In this document: positions 8,725-18,018 of the stretch, one piece after another
How positions within the stretch are numbered: position 1 is the first letter of the stretch
How the letters are laid out: each line of letters opens with the position of its first letter
From: Mangrovibacter yixingensis
GTDB taxonomy: Bacteria; Pseudomonadota; Gammaproteobacteria; Enterobacterales; Enterobacteriaceae
Direction of reading: 5' to 3'
Length of the DNA: 64,000 nt
NCBI RefSeq assembly: GCF_020523985.1
Contig: NZ_JAIVKM010000007.1
Location: 177,646 to 241,645, forward strand
The notes under the pieces: generated by a model
Database searches by the model: none
Told to the model about the DNA's origin: nothing
What the model saw: the letters and a program-made list of their open reading frames with translations, nothing else
Translations under genes and position numbers: made by a program

Positions 8725-10266
8725 ATGAATCAAATACGGGCCCAGCAACCTACGCTGGAAATGCAGCATATTGTGAAACGCTTTGGCGGCAACCCTGCAG
8801 TCAATGATGTCAGCCTTCATGTTATGCCTGGTGAGGTCCTTGCTCTGCTTGGTGAAAATGGGGCAGGGAAATCAACGTTAATTAAAGTGCTGGCGGGGGT
8901 GTATTCCCGTGACAGCGGCGACATTTTGTTTAAAGGCCAGCCTATCTCTTCGGCAGCAGCAATTAAGAGTGCCACACAGCAACCTATTGCATTTATCCAC
9001 CAGGATCTCGGGCTGGTGGAATGGATGACGGTTGCTGAAAATATGGCGCTGGTCATGGGGTTCCCGCGCAAACTGGGGCTAATTCGCTGGCGTGAAATTG
9101 AACGCCGCGCTCGCCAGGCACTCCAGGATGTGGGGATTGATATTGACCCACAGGCGAGGGTCTTTGAGTTATCGCGTACTGAAAAATCCTTGCTGGCGAT
9201 TGCGCGTGCTGTCGCTGTTAACGCGGAATTACTGGTGCTGGATGAGCCCACTGCGTCATTACCTGCCAATGATGTTCGCCACCTGTTTAGTGTTATTGCC
9301 CGTTTACGGGAAAAGAATGTTGGGATGATTTATGTCACACACCGCCTTGATGAAGTCATTGAGATTGCCGACCGGGTGTGTGTGATGCGCGATGGGTGCT
9401 ATGTCGCCGGGGGGATGACGGCAGATTATACCGTGCGTGGCCTGGTGGAATTAATTGTGGGCGAGCAAACGGCACAAGAACAGCGTGAGCCCTTACCGGA
9501 AGGGCGTTCCCCGGTGCTGGCACTGAAAAATGTGCAGGTTGGGGATACCGGCCCGGTGAGTTTCTCATTACAGCCAGGAGAGATGCTGGCCCTGGCCGGG
9601 CTGCGCGGGGCAGGCCAGGAAGAAATTGGCCGGCTGTTGTTTGGGCTGCGCCAGCGAGAAGGCGGGGAAATCCATTTCTGTGAACAGCCTTATGCTGCCA
9701 GAAATCCGCGGGAGGCGATGGCGCGCGGTGTCTCTTTAGTGGCCGGAGACCGGACAGGCGAAAGCCTGGTGATGTCGATGTCAGTGCGAGAAAACCTGTT
9801 TATGAACCCCTGCGCCAGTGGGCATCGGGTGCTGTCCCGGTACGGCGGGCGTGAAGAAATCGGCGAAAGCTGGTGGAAAGTGCAGTTGTTCGATGTCCGC
9901 CCGAAGGACGTCAACATTGATATCAGTGCGTTATCTGGCGGTAACCAGCAGAAAGTGGTGATGGCGCGCTGGATGCATCTGGCGACGCCGTTGCTGATTC
10001 TGGAAGACCCAACGGCGGGCGTGGATGTAGGTGCCCGGGCGGAGATTTATCACCTGTTGAATAAATCGTTGGGTGAGGGCGTGGCGGTACTGGTTATCTC
10101 AAATGATTTCGAGGAAATAGCTCATATCTGCAACCGGGCGTTGGTGTTTAACCGCGGGCGTGTCGTGGGTGAACTGCGCAATCAGGATGTGACGTTTGCG
10201 AATTTATTGGCACTGGCTTCTGCCAGTTCTGAAGTCACTAAAGGGCAAGAAGATTATGTCGAATAA
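8725..10266 (+). CDS. Sugar ABC transporter ATP-binding protein (RbsA/MglA type)
   Basis: A 513-aa tandem-ATPase subunit of a CUT2 (ribose/galactose-type) importer. The first cassette has Walker A GENGAGKST, signature-region LSRTEKSLLAIARA and Walker B LLVLDEPTA. The second has a degenerate Walker A (GLRGAGQEE, as in RbsA), signature LSGGNQQKVVMARW and LLILEDPTAGVDVGAR. The start at 8725 is preceded by GAAGAGG 7 bases upstream; an open extension to 8659 adds residues with no family match. The 3' end overlaps the permease gene by 11 bases. Substrate unknown; the adjacent lactonase and yia operon suggest a sugar lactone or sugar acid. Confidence 0.93.
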   Translation: MNQIRAQQPTLEMQHIVKRFGGNPAVNDVSLHVMPGEVLALLGENGAGKSTLIKVLAGVYSRDSGDILFKGQPISSAAAIKSATQQPIAFIHQDLGLVEWMTVAENMALVMGFPRKLGLIRWREIERRARQALQDVGIDIDPQARVFELSRTEKSLLAIARAVAVNAELLVLDEPTASLPANDVRHLFSVIARLREKNVGMIYVTHRLDEVIEIADRVCVMRDGCYVAGGMTADYTVRGLVELIVGEQTAQEQREPLPEGRSPVLALKNVQVGDTGPVSFSLQPGEMLALAGLRGAGQEEIGRLLFGLRQREGGEIHFCEQPYAARNPREAMARGVSLVAGDRTGESLVMSMSVRENLFMNPCASGHRVLSRYGGREEIGESWWKVQLFDVRPKDVNIDISALSGGNQQKVVMARWMHLATPLLILEDPTAGVDVGARAEIYHLLNKSLGEGVAVLVISNDFEEIAHICNRALVFNRGRVVGELRNQDVTFANLLALASASSEVTKGQEDYVE

Positions 10267-11365
10267 AACATCGGTAAAATCCACCGCGTTGGAGCAGCGC
10301 GTCAGTTTATCCCGTGACGGCGTCAGCCCCTGGATGATGCAGGTTGTTACGCGCTATGGCTTGTTATTATTGTGCGTGCTGCTGACTCTGGTGTTCTCTC
10401 TGACGACACCTTCTTTTGCGTCCATGCTGACGCTGCAGGCTATTCTTGCCAGCAAATCCAAAATTGCCTTACTGGCACTGGCTGCCACCATTCCGATGAT
10501 TGTAGGCAAAATCGACTTGAATGTTGGGTTTGGCATTGTGTTGTGGCACATCCTCGCAATTACGTTGCAGGTGCAGTACGGGTTGTCCTGGGAAATGGCC
10601 ATTGTGATCGTGCTGATTATCTCAGCATTGTATGGCCTGCTGAACGGCATCCTGGTGGCGCTGGCCGATATCGACAGCTTTGTCGCCACACTGGGTTCAG
10701 GCACGGTGCTGTATGCGGTCGCCCTGTGGCACTCCGGTGGGCGGCAAATAGTGGGCGATCTGCCGGATGCTTTTATTGCTATTGACCACGCTGAAATTTT
10801 TGGGATCCCGGTTGCGGCGTTTTATGTCCTGGTTGTGGCGGTGTGCCTGTGGTTGTTAACCGAACACACGCCAATGGGCCGTTGCATGTATGCGGTGGGC
10901 GGAAATCCGGCGGCGGCGAGGCTTAATGGCATCCCGGTGAATCTGTATGTGATGGGCTCGTTTATTGCTTCCAGTGTCCTGACCGGGTTTTGCGGAGTAC
11001 TGATTGCCTCAGAACAAGGGGTCGGGCAGGCCAGCGTGGGTATGGATTACCTGCTACCAGCACTGGTGGGCGCATTTTTAGGTAGCACGACCATTCGCCC
11101 TGGCCGGGTGAATGTGTGGGGCACTGTGGTTGGGATTTGTATTCTGGCGATAGGTATTGCCGGGATCCAACAATTTGGCGGGGCATTCTGGGTTGAACCT
11201 CTGTTCAACGGTGCCACGTTGTTGCTCTCCATTACGCTTGCCGGTTACGCACAGCGTCGCCGTATGGCGAATCAAAAAGCCGTTCAACGGCGACAAACGA
11301 CAGGTAGTGCGCAGCCGGCGCAACTGTCCACACCTTCCGACGCTAATCATGTCGTTAAATCATAA
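10256..11365 (+). CDS. Sugar ABC transporter permease (RbsC type)
   Basis: A 369-aa CUT2-family inner-membrane permease with about 8-10 hydrophobic segments. The conserved permease motif appears as YAVGGNPAAARLNGIPV, the coupling-helix region that contacts the ATPase, and the end carries LPALVGAFLGSTTIRPGRVNVWGT, typical of RbsC relatives. The start at 10256 overlaps the ATPase stop, with AAGGGCAAGAAG upstream serving as ribosome site. An alternative start at 10196 lies deep in the ATPase gene and is rejected. Confidence 0.92.
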   Translation: MSNKTSVKSTALEQRVSLSRDGVSPWMMQVVTRYGLLLLCVLLTLVFSLTTPSFASMLTLQAILASKSKIALLALAATIPMIVGKIDLNVGFGIVLWHILAITLQVQYGLSWEMAIVIVLIISALYGLLNGILVALADIDSFVATLGSGTVLYAVALWHSGGRQIVGDLPDAFIAIDHAEIFGIPVAAFYVLVVAVCLWLLTEHTPMGRCMYAVGGNPAAARLNGIPVNLYVMGSFIASSVLTGFCGVLIASEQGVGQASVGMDYLLPALVGAFLGSTTIRPGRVNVWGTVVGICILAIGIAGIQQFGGAFWVEPLFNGATLLLSITLAGYAQRRRMANQKAVQRRQTTGSAQPAQLSTPSDANHVVKS

Positions 11366-11379
11366 CAGGGGTATTTTTC

Positions 11380-12480
11380 ATGAAATATCGTTTGCTTGCA
11401 TTGGGTTTGAGCCTTGCTTTATTCAGCCAGGCACCAGCTTTTGCGGATGATTTTATGTCTCAGGTGAAAGCGGCAGTTGCCAGCGCAACCGCACCCGTGA
11501 CGCAGTGGGACGGGCCAACAACCGGGCCGGCATTGCAAAAAGATAAGAAGATTATTTTTATTGCCTCTGATATGAAAAATGGCGGTGTGCAGGGGGTACA
11601 GCAGGGGCTGAGCGAAGCAGCGAAAGCGGCAGGTTGGCATCTGGAAACACTGGATGGTGCCGGGTCGGTAAAGGACCAGTTATCTGCGCTTAACCAGGCT
11701 ATCGCCCAGAAACCCGATGGCATAGTGATTGGGGGCTGGAACCCTAATGTCGCGAAAATCCCTCTCGACCGGGCGGCGAAACTGGGCATTGTGTTAATGG
11801 GCTGGCATGCCATTCCACAACCAGGCCCGGTGGAGAAATACCACCTGTTTTATAACGTGACCTCGGACTCAAATGCCGTCGCCCGGATTGCCGCCGATTA
11901 TGCAATTGCGCGTTCTGATGGCAAAGCACAGGTGATTATCCTGACTGACTCGCTGTACCAAATCGCGCTGGATAAAGCCAATGTAATGAAAGAGGAAATG
12001 GGTAAATGCGCTTCCTGCAAAGTACTGGAATTTATTGATACACCACTGTCTGACACCTCCAGCCGTATGCCTTCAATGACATTCAGCTTGTTGCAAAAAT
12101 ATGGTGACAATTACCAGTACACCCTGGCAATTAACGACCTCTATTTTGATTTTATGGCACCCGCGTTGAGAACGGCGAATAAAGGTGGGAAAAACGCGCC
12201 ATTTAACATTTCCGCCGGTGATGGCTCCATTACGGCGTATCAGCGCATCCGTACCAGTAATAGCCAGCTTGCCACGGTGCCTGAGCCGTTGAAACTGCAT
12301 GGCTGGCAAGTGCTGGATGAGTTTAACCGTGCTTTTGCCGGGCAGAAACCCTCTGGTTATGTCACTCCGGCACACCTTGTGACGAAAGAGAACATTGATA
12401 AAGATGGCGGGCAAAACAATATGTATGACCCACAGAATGACTACCAGGGCCATTACAAAGCCATTTGGGGAGTCAAATAA
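11380..12480 (+). CDS. Periplasmic sugar-binding protein of the ABC transporter
   Basis: A 366-aa substrate-binding protein. Residues 1-22 form a classical signal peptide (basic start, hydrophobic core, APAFA cleavage site). The mature part is a type I periplasmic-binding fold (DUF-free RbsB/peripla_BP_4-like): KIIFIASDMKNGGVQGVQQGLSEAA is the first strand-helix unit, and AIAQKPDGIVIGGW and NAVARIAADYAIA follow. It lies 14 bases after the permease. The ligand cannot be read from sequence. A CASC motif near residue 211 could form a disulfide in the periplasm. Confidence 0.92.
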   Translation: MKYRLLALGLSLALFSQAPAFADDFMSQVKAAVASATAPVTQWDGPTTGPALQKDKKIIFIASDMKNGGVQGVQQGLSEAAKAAGWHLETLDGAGSVKDQLSALNQAIAQKPDGIVIGGWNPNVAKIPLDRAAKLGIVLMGWHAIPQPGPVEKYHLFYNVTSDSNAVARIAADYAIARSDGKAQVIILTDSLYQIALDKANVMKEEMGKCASCKVLEFIDTPLSDTSSRMPSMTFSLLQKYGDNYQYTLAINDLYFDFMAPALRTANKGGKNAPFNISAGDGSITAYQRIRTSNSQLATVPEPLKLHGWQVLDEFNRAFAGQKPSGYVTPAHLVTKENIDKDGGQNNMYDPQNDYQGHYKAIWGVK

Positions 12481-12491
12481 GCGAGGCGGGT

Positions 12492-13346
12492 ATGCAGGTA
12501 ACATGTCTTGGTGATCTGGAACGGTTATGCTCGACCGCACAGTGGGCTGAAGGGCCTGTCTGGCTTGAACAAGAGCAGGCTGTGATATTCAGTGATGTAA
12601 AAGGCAACCGTATGTTTCGTTGGTCTGCCGGGCAGGGGGTGACGCTCTGGCGGGCATCTGCGAATTATGCCAATGGCAACGCGGTAGATACGGAAGGCCG
12701 GGTGGTGACTTGTGAGCATGGTCGTCGTGGCATCAGCCGCACGGAACGAAACGGCGATGTGACACTGCTGGTGGACAAACTGGAAGGAAAGCGCCTGAAT
12801 TCCCCCAATGATGTCGCCGTGCGCTCCGATGGTACGATTTGGTTTACCGACCCACCCTATGGCATCGTCGGTGACGATGAAGGCTATAAGTCGGAAAGCC
12901 AGGTAATCGGGTGTTATGTCTACTGTTTCGACCCGCGTGATAACAGCCTGACTATTGCAACCAGTGATACCCAACGCCCTAATGGCATTGCGTTCTCACC
13001 CGACGAGAGCCTGCTTTATATCGCCGATATGTCGGTCGTGGATTTCCCTGAGCAGGGCCGCCGGGAACTCCGGGTATATGAGGTTGCGGGCAATACGCTG
13101 GAAAATGGGCGCCACCTTGCTGAAGTGGCGCCTGGTTTCCCGGATGGTTTTTGTGTGGACCGCTATGGGCATATTTTCTGTAGTTGTGCCGATGGCGTGA
13201 TTATTTTTTCAGCGCAGGGTGAAAAAATAGGTAAAATTCAGGTGCCTGAGCGGGTGTCCAACTGCGTATTGGGTGGTCCAGATCAGGACGTGTTGTTTAT
13301 TACGGCCACAACATCGCTTTATAGTTTGCAGTTGCAGTATTTATAA
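12492..13346 (+). CDS. SMP-30/gluconolactonase-family lactonase
   Basis: A 284-aa six-bladed beta-propeller of the SMP-30/gluconolactonase/LRE-like family, which hydrolyses sugar lactones using a divalent metal. The expected ligands are visible: Glu in WAEGPVW (near residue 20), Asn in NSPNDVAV and RPNGIAFSPDE, and Asp in LLYIADMS. No signal peptide is present, so hydrolysis would be cytosolic after import. The start at 12492 has GAGGCGGG 4-10 bases upstream; the longer frame from 12465 overlaps the binding-protein gene. It lies 11 bases after the ABC genes, so the operon imports a lactone or a sugar that becomes one. Confidence 0.9.
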   Translation: MQVTCLGDLERLCSTAQWAEGPVWLEQEQAVIFSDVKGNRMFRWSAGQGVTLWRASANYANGNAVDTEGRVVTCEHGRRGISRTERNGDVTLLVDKLEGKRLNSPNDVAVRSDGTIWFTDPPYGIVGDDEGYKSESQVIGCYVYCFDPRDNSLTIATSDTQRPNGIAFSPDESLLYIADMSVVDFPEQGRRELRVYEVAGNTLENGRHLAEVAPGFPDGFCVDRYGHIFCSCADGVIIFSAQGEKIGKIQVPERVSNCVLGGPDQDVLFITATTSLYSLQLQYL

Positions 13347-13771
13347 CTGTTTGTTGTAGACCACATACTCTTCCGGCAGTACGGGGCAATCCTGCTCCGT
13401 GCTGCTGTTACAACATGGTTTATTAGCAGAAACCCTGTTAAGTACCTGGTCTTTTCTCTTACAAACTGCAATCAGCCCACGATTCGTTTATTAGCAAAAC
13501 CAATGAAACGGCAATCACTGATCGTTCTCGTCAATAAGTGATCAATATTCACTCTGATCGCGCAACTGAATGTTTATAACTTGTGAATAAACAAGGCTTT
13601 TTTTGCCAATTTAAGAAAAACCGTATGGATAAAACAGGATTTATTATCTATGTTGAATAGATAAACACTTAAGAAAATAAAATATCAGCCGATAACCTTT
13701 TAATCTACTTGGGTGGCTGATGGCATGGATTAGCAGGAACACCCTGTTCCAGTCATGAAGGATACTGAAAA
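13347..13771. other. 425-base intergenic region after the lactonase gene
   Basis: AT-rich sequence with no convincing coding region. Two related stretches, ATTAGCAGAAACCCTGTT near 13424 and ATTAGCAGGAACACCCTGTT near 13730, form an imperfect direct repeat. No terminator or RNA gene could be recognised. Confidence 0.4.
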
Positions 13772-14176
13772 GTGAAATTTGACCGTTTGTCACAACGTTC
13801 CCAACAGGGATTACCTGCTGTTCCCGTACCACCGGTGGTGGATGCTATTGCTGCGCGCCTTGCCTGGGTTACGCGTGGTGATGAACACCAGGTTGCCGGG
13901 TTATTGGCGCAACCTTATTTGCATGGGCAGGTGATTCAAAGCGATCAAGCGCAACTTCTGGCGCAATTTCCGTTTTTTTCTGCTGTTCGCACTGCCATGA
14001 CGACCGATGACTACACCCTGGAATTGGTGAATCTGTGGTTAGCTATTGAAGCGCAATACACCATGGGAAATGTGCTGCCGGAAGATGTGCTTGCCGGGCT
14101 AAAGGAAGCAATGACAATCACGCGCCAACGTGATTGTCAGAGAAAATACAGCGATATTTCTGTTTCAATGGAGTAG
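13772..14176 (+). CDS. Hypothetical protein, 134 aa
   Basis: I do not recognise this protein. It uses a GTG start with AAGGA ten bases upstream. It is soluble, with no signal peptide or membrane segment. The N-terminal 25 residues are Pro/Gln-rich (GLPAVPVPPVVD) and the rest is predicted helical, with LAWVTRGDEHQVAGLLAQP and DYTLELVNLWLAIEAQYTMG. A perfect 11-bp hairpin (14112-14139) sits inside its last 20 codons. It is convergent with the OxyR-like regulator gene only 15 bases away. The coding call rests on good codon structure over 134 codons and a plausible ribosome site. Confidence 0.6.
   Translation: MKFDRLSQRSQQGLPAVPVPPVVDAIAARLAWVTRGDEHQVAGLLAQPYLHGQVIQSDQAQLLAQFPFFSAVRTAMTTDDYTLELVNLWLAIEAQYTMGNVLPEDVLAGLKEAMTITRQRDCQRKYSDISVSME
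14112..14139. other. Perfect 11-bp hairpin at the 3' end of the 134-aa ORF
   Basis: TGACAATCACG and CGTGATTGTCA separated by CGCCAA. It lies within coding sequence near convergent gene ends, so it may serve as a bidirectional stop or mRNA 3' end. No T-run is next to it. Confidence 0.5.
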
Positions 14177-14191
14177 CAAGTTCTTGCCTGG

Positions 14192-15103
14192 TTAGGCGGG
14201 AATACTGTCGGCCTGCAAATATTTCTCCATATGTTTTGCAATAGTATTGCGCAACATCTCATACTTCTTACGCATTGGGTCACTGCGGTGAAACACCAGC
14301 ACCATTTTGCGGGTCGGCTCTGGTGCCACGCAGCGTAAGTATTTCACTTCATCGCGGGTCTCTTCCTGGGTAGAAAGCAATGGGAAGAACGCAATTCCTT
14401 TGTTAAACGCCACACTGCGACGCAGCGTTTCCAGGTGCATGGCGATAAAACGATTATCTGGCTCCAGCTCAAACTGATAGCAATAGCGCAAGATTTGGCT
14501 GTGCAGGCAGTTGCCGTCATCCAGCATCAGTATTTTGTTATTTTTGAGATGGTCCATGTTGATTTCATCGAGCTGGGCATAAGGGTGTTTGTGGCTGACA
14601 CCCAGCACCAGGGGTTCTTCAAACAACGGTAATTCAACATACTTACTGGTTTCTTTGCTGGCCATGACAATCGCACATTCAATGGCATCCGATTCCAGCA
14701 TCGCCAGCAGATGATGGGTTTGCGCTTCATGAATCTCCATCTCTACTTCCGGAAAATTTTCCCGGCATAAGGTATTCATATGGGAAAAAATATACGGCGC
14801 AAGGGTTGGAATGATACCGATATCCAGCGTTTGTGACAGGCTGTGCTGGCTGCTGCTTGCCATGTTTTTCAGCGCTTCAATTTCCCGCAGAATCACCTGA
14901 GTTTGTTCAACAAGGCGCAATCCGGTCTGAGTGAAACGGATTTTACGGGTAGTACGCTCCAACAACTGTAACCCCAGTTCATTTTCCAGTTTACGTAACT
15001 GGGCACTGAGTGTTGGTTGACTCACGTTACAGGCTTCGGCGGCTCGCTGAAAATGGCGGTATTTAGCCAGTGCAACAAGGTACTCTAAATTACGAATGTT
15101 CAT
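14192..15103 (-). CDS. OxyR-like LysR-family redox regulator (OxyR paralogue)
   Basis: A 303-aa LysR regulator that aligns along its length with E. coli OxyR (305 aa). The start MNIRNLEYLVALAKYRHF, the helix-turn-helix VSQPTLSAQLRKLENELG (residues 27-44), LLERTTRKIRFTQTG and HEAQTHHLLAML are all OxyR-like. The two redox-active cysteines are conserved at exactly the same numbers, Cys199 (GNC) and Cys208 (RYC), nine residues apart. Other OxyR positions differ widely, so it is probably a paralogue rather than the housekeeping OxyR. It is inferred to sense peroxide or disulfide stress. The next gene upstream (transcribed away) is beyond a ~740-base gap. Confidence 0.85.
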   Translation of the reverse strand: MNIRNLEYLVALAKYRHFQRAAEACNVSQPTLSAQLRKLENELGLQLLERTTRKIRFTQTGLRLVEQTQVILREIEALKNMASSSQHSLSQTLDIGIIPTLAPYIFSHMNTLCRENFPEVEMEIHEAQTHHLLAMLESDAIECAIVMASKETSKYVELPLFEEPLVLGVSHKHPYAQLDEINMDHLKNNKILMLDDGNCLHSQILRYCYQFELEPDNRFIAMHLETLRRSVAFNKGIAFFPLLSTQEETRDEVKYLRCVAPEPTRKMVLVFHRSDPMRKKYEMLRNTIAKHMEKYLQADSIPA

Positions 15104-15844
15104 TTTTTTTCCCGGGTTGCAAATGCTGCCGTTGTACGGGCAGATTTATATAATTTGTTTGGTTGTGATGCCTTGTTATTATTCTTAACACGGTCATTTC
15201 TCCCCCATGAATTGCATGAGAACTAATACTTTTTTATTATTTTCCTGCTAAATCCTGTCATTTTCTTATGAACAAAAAGTGCTGATTAATTTTTGTCCAC
15301 AATAATGGCGGGTGCTGTTGTTAATTTCATAAAAAATTCACCACGGTACTTTTTGTGTAATAACGTGTGTGTTCAGGTCTGTTAAACCATGCATCAGACC
15401 AATCTTAAGTGAGCAACTGAACAAACAAGCCAGTGCGCACTTCAGGCTCTCATTTTTCATTCCCGGAAGTAGTAACACATTCTTTTATAATATCTTTTTC
15501 CATTACATGGCCTCATGGCATGGGAGTTTGCGGTCTTTGAATCCTGCCAAACTCCCCTGTGCTGAAACTCTGAAACGGTGGTAACCGGTCAGTCCTTCCT
15601 TACAGCCGGTAACGTATTTGTTATAAAGAGCATCCTGCCAGCATTCGGTAACCCATAATGAGGGTTGTGGCCTGGACGTACATACTTTACACCCAGGCGA
15701 AAACTATCGTATTGGCAAAATAATGTGACCAGGAACAATATTTAGCGCAGCGGTTAATAACAGTACTGCGTTTATTTTGACCTTAATCAAATTCACATTT
15801 TATGAAAGTGAGTGGTTCACAAAAATTTTGAACATGACTATTTA
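15104..15844. other. 740-base non-coding region between the OxyR paralogue and GH8 gene
   Basis: AT-rich. It holds the promoter of the OxyR-like gene near 15104-15200 and a long-loop inverted repeat GGGAGTTTG (15522-15530) / CAAACTCCC (15548-15556). A 71-codon open frame at 15369-15584 has no ribosome site or protein-like composition. No gene can be supported. Confidence 0.4.
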
Positions 15845-16855
15845 TCATCCTTTTAAAGATGCTGCAAATAAAGAGAGCATATGAAGTGCAGATAAATAGT
15901 AACCTTCGCCCGGGCGCAGTGATTTATCCATTTGGTGATAATCACCCATGGTTAAGTCTCGTACTGCTAATATTCCACCTGACATATCGTAATTTGCCTG
16001 GCTGTTGCCAGAAACATCTATCCAGGCAGGAGTTGCATTCCGGGTATAGCTGGACCAAAAGTGGCGGAAATTTTCTGTCGCGCCAGATTTAACATCACCC
16101 AGGCTCAGGTACAACGGGATGCGGATAGCATCATAGCTAAAACGGGCAGGCCAGTTTTTGGCAGGTGACACATCACCGTTGTCTTTAACAAACACCCAGT
16201 CGCTGGGGAGTTGGGTTTTCCCAAAACGGGCTTTATCCAGTAATGCAAGGCTGGATTGCTTCAGTTTCAGCCACACCGGGTTATGGCTGGCTTTCCAGAA
16301 GCTTTCCCATGCCGGGAAAATAAAGTAAGACGGGTTAACAACGTAGCCGTCGTCACGTACAAAACCTTCCAGCCCCGGCAACAGCAATGTCTGGTTATCT
16401 TCATCAATAATCAGGCAGTTGATAAGTGCCTCCTGAATATGCGATGAGGCGTCTGTCCAGCTCTTCTCATGCCATTTTTCGCCCGCGAGCAGCAGTGCCC
16501 AGGCTATTAGTGTATCGCCATCGCTGGCGTTGTTGGTATCGGTCACTTTGTTCACGGTCGGGTCATAGCGCCAGGAGAATAACCACAATGACGGGCGTAA
16601 TAATGTGTGTTCAGTCCAGCCCCAAATGCTCTCAAAAGCAGGGCGATCGTTATTCATTACGGCCAGTAGCATGCCGTACCCCTGGCCTTCAGAGTGGCTA
16701 ATGTTGCCATTTTCACGGTCAACAATGCGCCCGTCCTGATTCAGGTAATTGTGTTTAAACACCGCCCAGTTGTTTTCCTGAGCGGGCGCGGCGAAAGAGC
16801 TCATGGTCAGCGAGAGCAGTAATAGCCATGGCGAGAACCAGGTCGCTTTTAACAT
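15845..16855 (-). CDS. bcsZ: Glycoside hydrolase family 8 endoglucanase (cellulase, BcsZ-like)
   Basis: A 336-aa GH8 enzyme that cuts beta-1,4-glucan in the periplasm. A signal peptide covers residues 1-23 (hydrophobic LLLLSLTMSSFA, cleavage after SFAAPA). The catalytic proton donor is in HSEGQGYGM (Glu56), and the second acidic region is NNASDGDTLIAW (Asp112, Asp114). The frame is open to 17083, but that extension would overlap galU. The start at 16855 has AAAGGAAC upstream and gives the usual ~340-370 aa size. As the last gene of the bcs cluster, it probably edits nascent cellulose; type I clusters often need such an endoglucanase for correct fibril formation. Confidence 0.9.
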   Translation of the reverse strand: MLKATWFSPWLLLLSLTMSSFAAPAQENNWAVFKHNYLNQDGRIVDRENGNISHSEGQGYGMLLAVMNNDRPAFESIWGWTEHTLLRPSLWLFSWRYDPTVNKVTDTNNASDGDTLIAWALLLAGEKWHEKSWTDASSHIQEALINCLIIDEDNQTLLLPGLEGFVRDDGYVVNPSYFIFPAWESFWKASHNPVWLKLKQSSLALLDKARFGKTQLPSDWVFVKDNGDVSPAKNWPARFSYDAIRIPLYLSLGDVKSGATENFRHFWSSYTRNATPAWIDVSGNSQANYDMSGGILAVRDLTMGDYHQMDKSLRPGEGYYLSALHMLSLFAASLKG

Positions 16856-16964
16856 GATAGAGAATGTTCCTTTAGAAAACGCACAGTATTTTATGGAACG
16901 CCGCCCCGCAAAGGGCAACGTATTCAGCGTACAGGGACACAACAAACTGTTTCGCCGCCTGGGG

Positions 16965-17894
16965 TTACAGAGCGGCTTCAGCCAGTTCCTCGGTAGCAGA
17001 TTTACGTGCCAGGCTGACATCGTTTTGCAGCCACTGACGGAAAGCCTCACCCGTTGCCTGATGGCGCAGGCCATATTCAACAAAGGCTTTCATATAGCCA
17101 ATTTTGTCGCCGCAATCGTGAGATTTACCCACCAGGCTGTAAGCTTCGACGGTGGATTCTTTCAGTAACATATCAATGGCATCGGTAAGCTGGATTTCGC
17201 CACCCGCGCCAACCGGTGTTTTGTGCAATAACGGCCAAATCGCTTTAGACAGAACATAACGGCCAACGACCGCCATATCGGACGGCGCTTCTTCTGTGGC
17301 CGGTTTTTCCACCATGCCCTGAATACGGCCAAAATCGCCTGCACTCAGGTTTTTCCCACCACAATCGACCACGCCATAACGAGAAACATCCTCGTGTCTC
17401 ACGCGCTCAATCATTAACTGGCTGGCACCGGTTGACACGAATCGTTGAAGCATCGCGGCAAGGTTGTCCTGCGCCAGGTTGCAGTGGCTGTCATCAATCA
17501 GGACATCTGGCAGCACAACAACAAAATCGTCATCACCCACCAGTGGCTGAGCACAGAGTACGGCATGGCCCAGACCTTTTGCCTGGCCCTGGCGTACATG
17601 CATGATGTTCATGCCAGCCGGGCAAATGGTACGGACTTCTTCCAGTAACTGGTTTTTAACGCGCTGTACCAACAGTGATTCGAGCTCAAAAGAGGTATCA
17701 AAGTGGTTTTCAATCGCGTTTTTGGATGAGTGAGTGACCAGGATGATTTCCCGGATGCCACTGGCATAACACTCCTGCACGATGTACTGGATAAGGGGCT
17801 TATCCACAATGGGCAGCATTTCTTTAGGGATGGCTTTGGTTGCAGGCAGCATACGCGTACCAAGACCTGCAACAGGAATCACAGCCTTTAACAT
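16965..17894 (-). CDS. galU: UTP-glucose-1-phosphate uridylyltransferase (GalU paralogue)
   Basis: A 309-aa nucleotidyltransferase making UDP-glucose from UTP and glucose-1-P. Family motifs are [21 protein letters not shown] (residues ~4-24, nucleotide-binding loop with the catalytic Arg and Lys), [23 protein letters not shown] and GMVEKP, and [14 protein letters not shown]. The start at 17894 has AGAGGAAACG upstream; the ORF extension to 17972 is rejected. Its position inside the bcs cluster implies a dedicated supply of the cellulose synthase substrate, additional to the usual chromosomal galU. A perfect 9-bp inverted repeat (17930-17938/17953-17961) upstream may be part of its own promoter. 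Confidence 0.92.
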   Translation of the reverse strand: MLKAVIPVAGLGTRMLPATKAIPKEMLPIVDKPLIQYIVQECYASGIREIILVTHSSKNAIENHFDTSFELESLLVQRVKNQLLEEVRTICPAGMNIMHVRQGQAKGLGHAVLCAQPLVGDDDFVVVLPDVLIDDSHCNLAQDNLAAMLQRFVSTGASQLMIERVRHEDVSRYGVVDCGGKNLSAGDFGRIQGMVEKPATEEAPSDMAVVGRYVLSKAIWPLLHKTPVGAGGEIQLTDAIDMLLKESTVEAYSLVGKSHDCGDKIGYMKAFVEYGLRHQATGEAFRQWLQNDVSLARKSATEELAEAAL

Positions 17895-17929
17895 TCTCGT
17901 TTCCTCTGTGTGAGCGCAGCAATACACGT

Positions 17930-17961
17930 CGTAATTCAGATTGGTGACAACTTGAATTACG
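17930..17961. promoter_or_regulatory. Inverted repeat in the gap upstream of galU
   Basis: CGTAATTCA and TGAATTACG, perfect 9-bp arms with a 14-base spacer, in the 124-base gap between the GGDEF gene and galU. It could be an operator or an mRNA hairpin. Its AT-rich right flank could hold a promoter for galU-bcsZ. Confidence 0.4.
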
Positions 17962-18018
17962 GGTGTACACAATTTAACTAATTATTTTTATTAACTATTT
18001 CGTTGTTAACGATTGACA

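Noticed and set aside
15369..15584. 71-codon open frame in the gap before the GH8 gene
   Set aside because: No ribosome site, atypical composition, and no recognisable domain; treated as chance.
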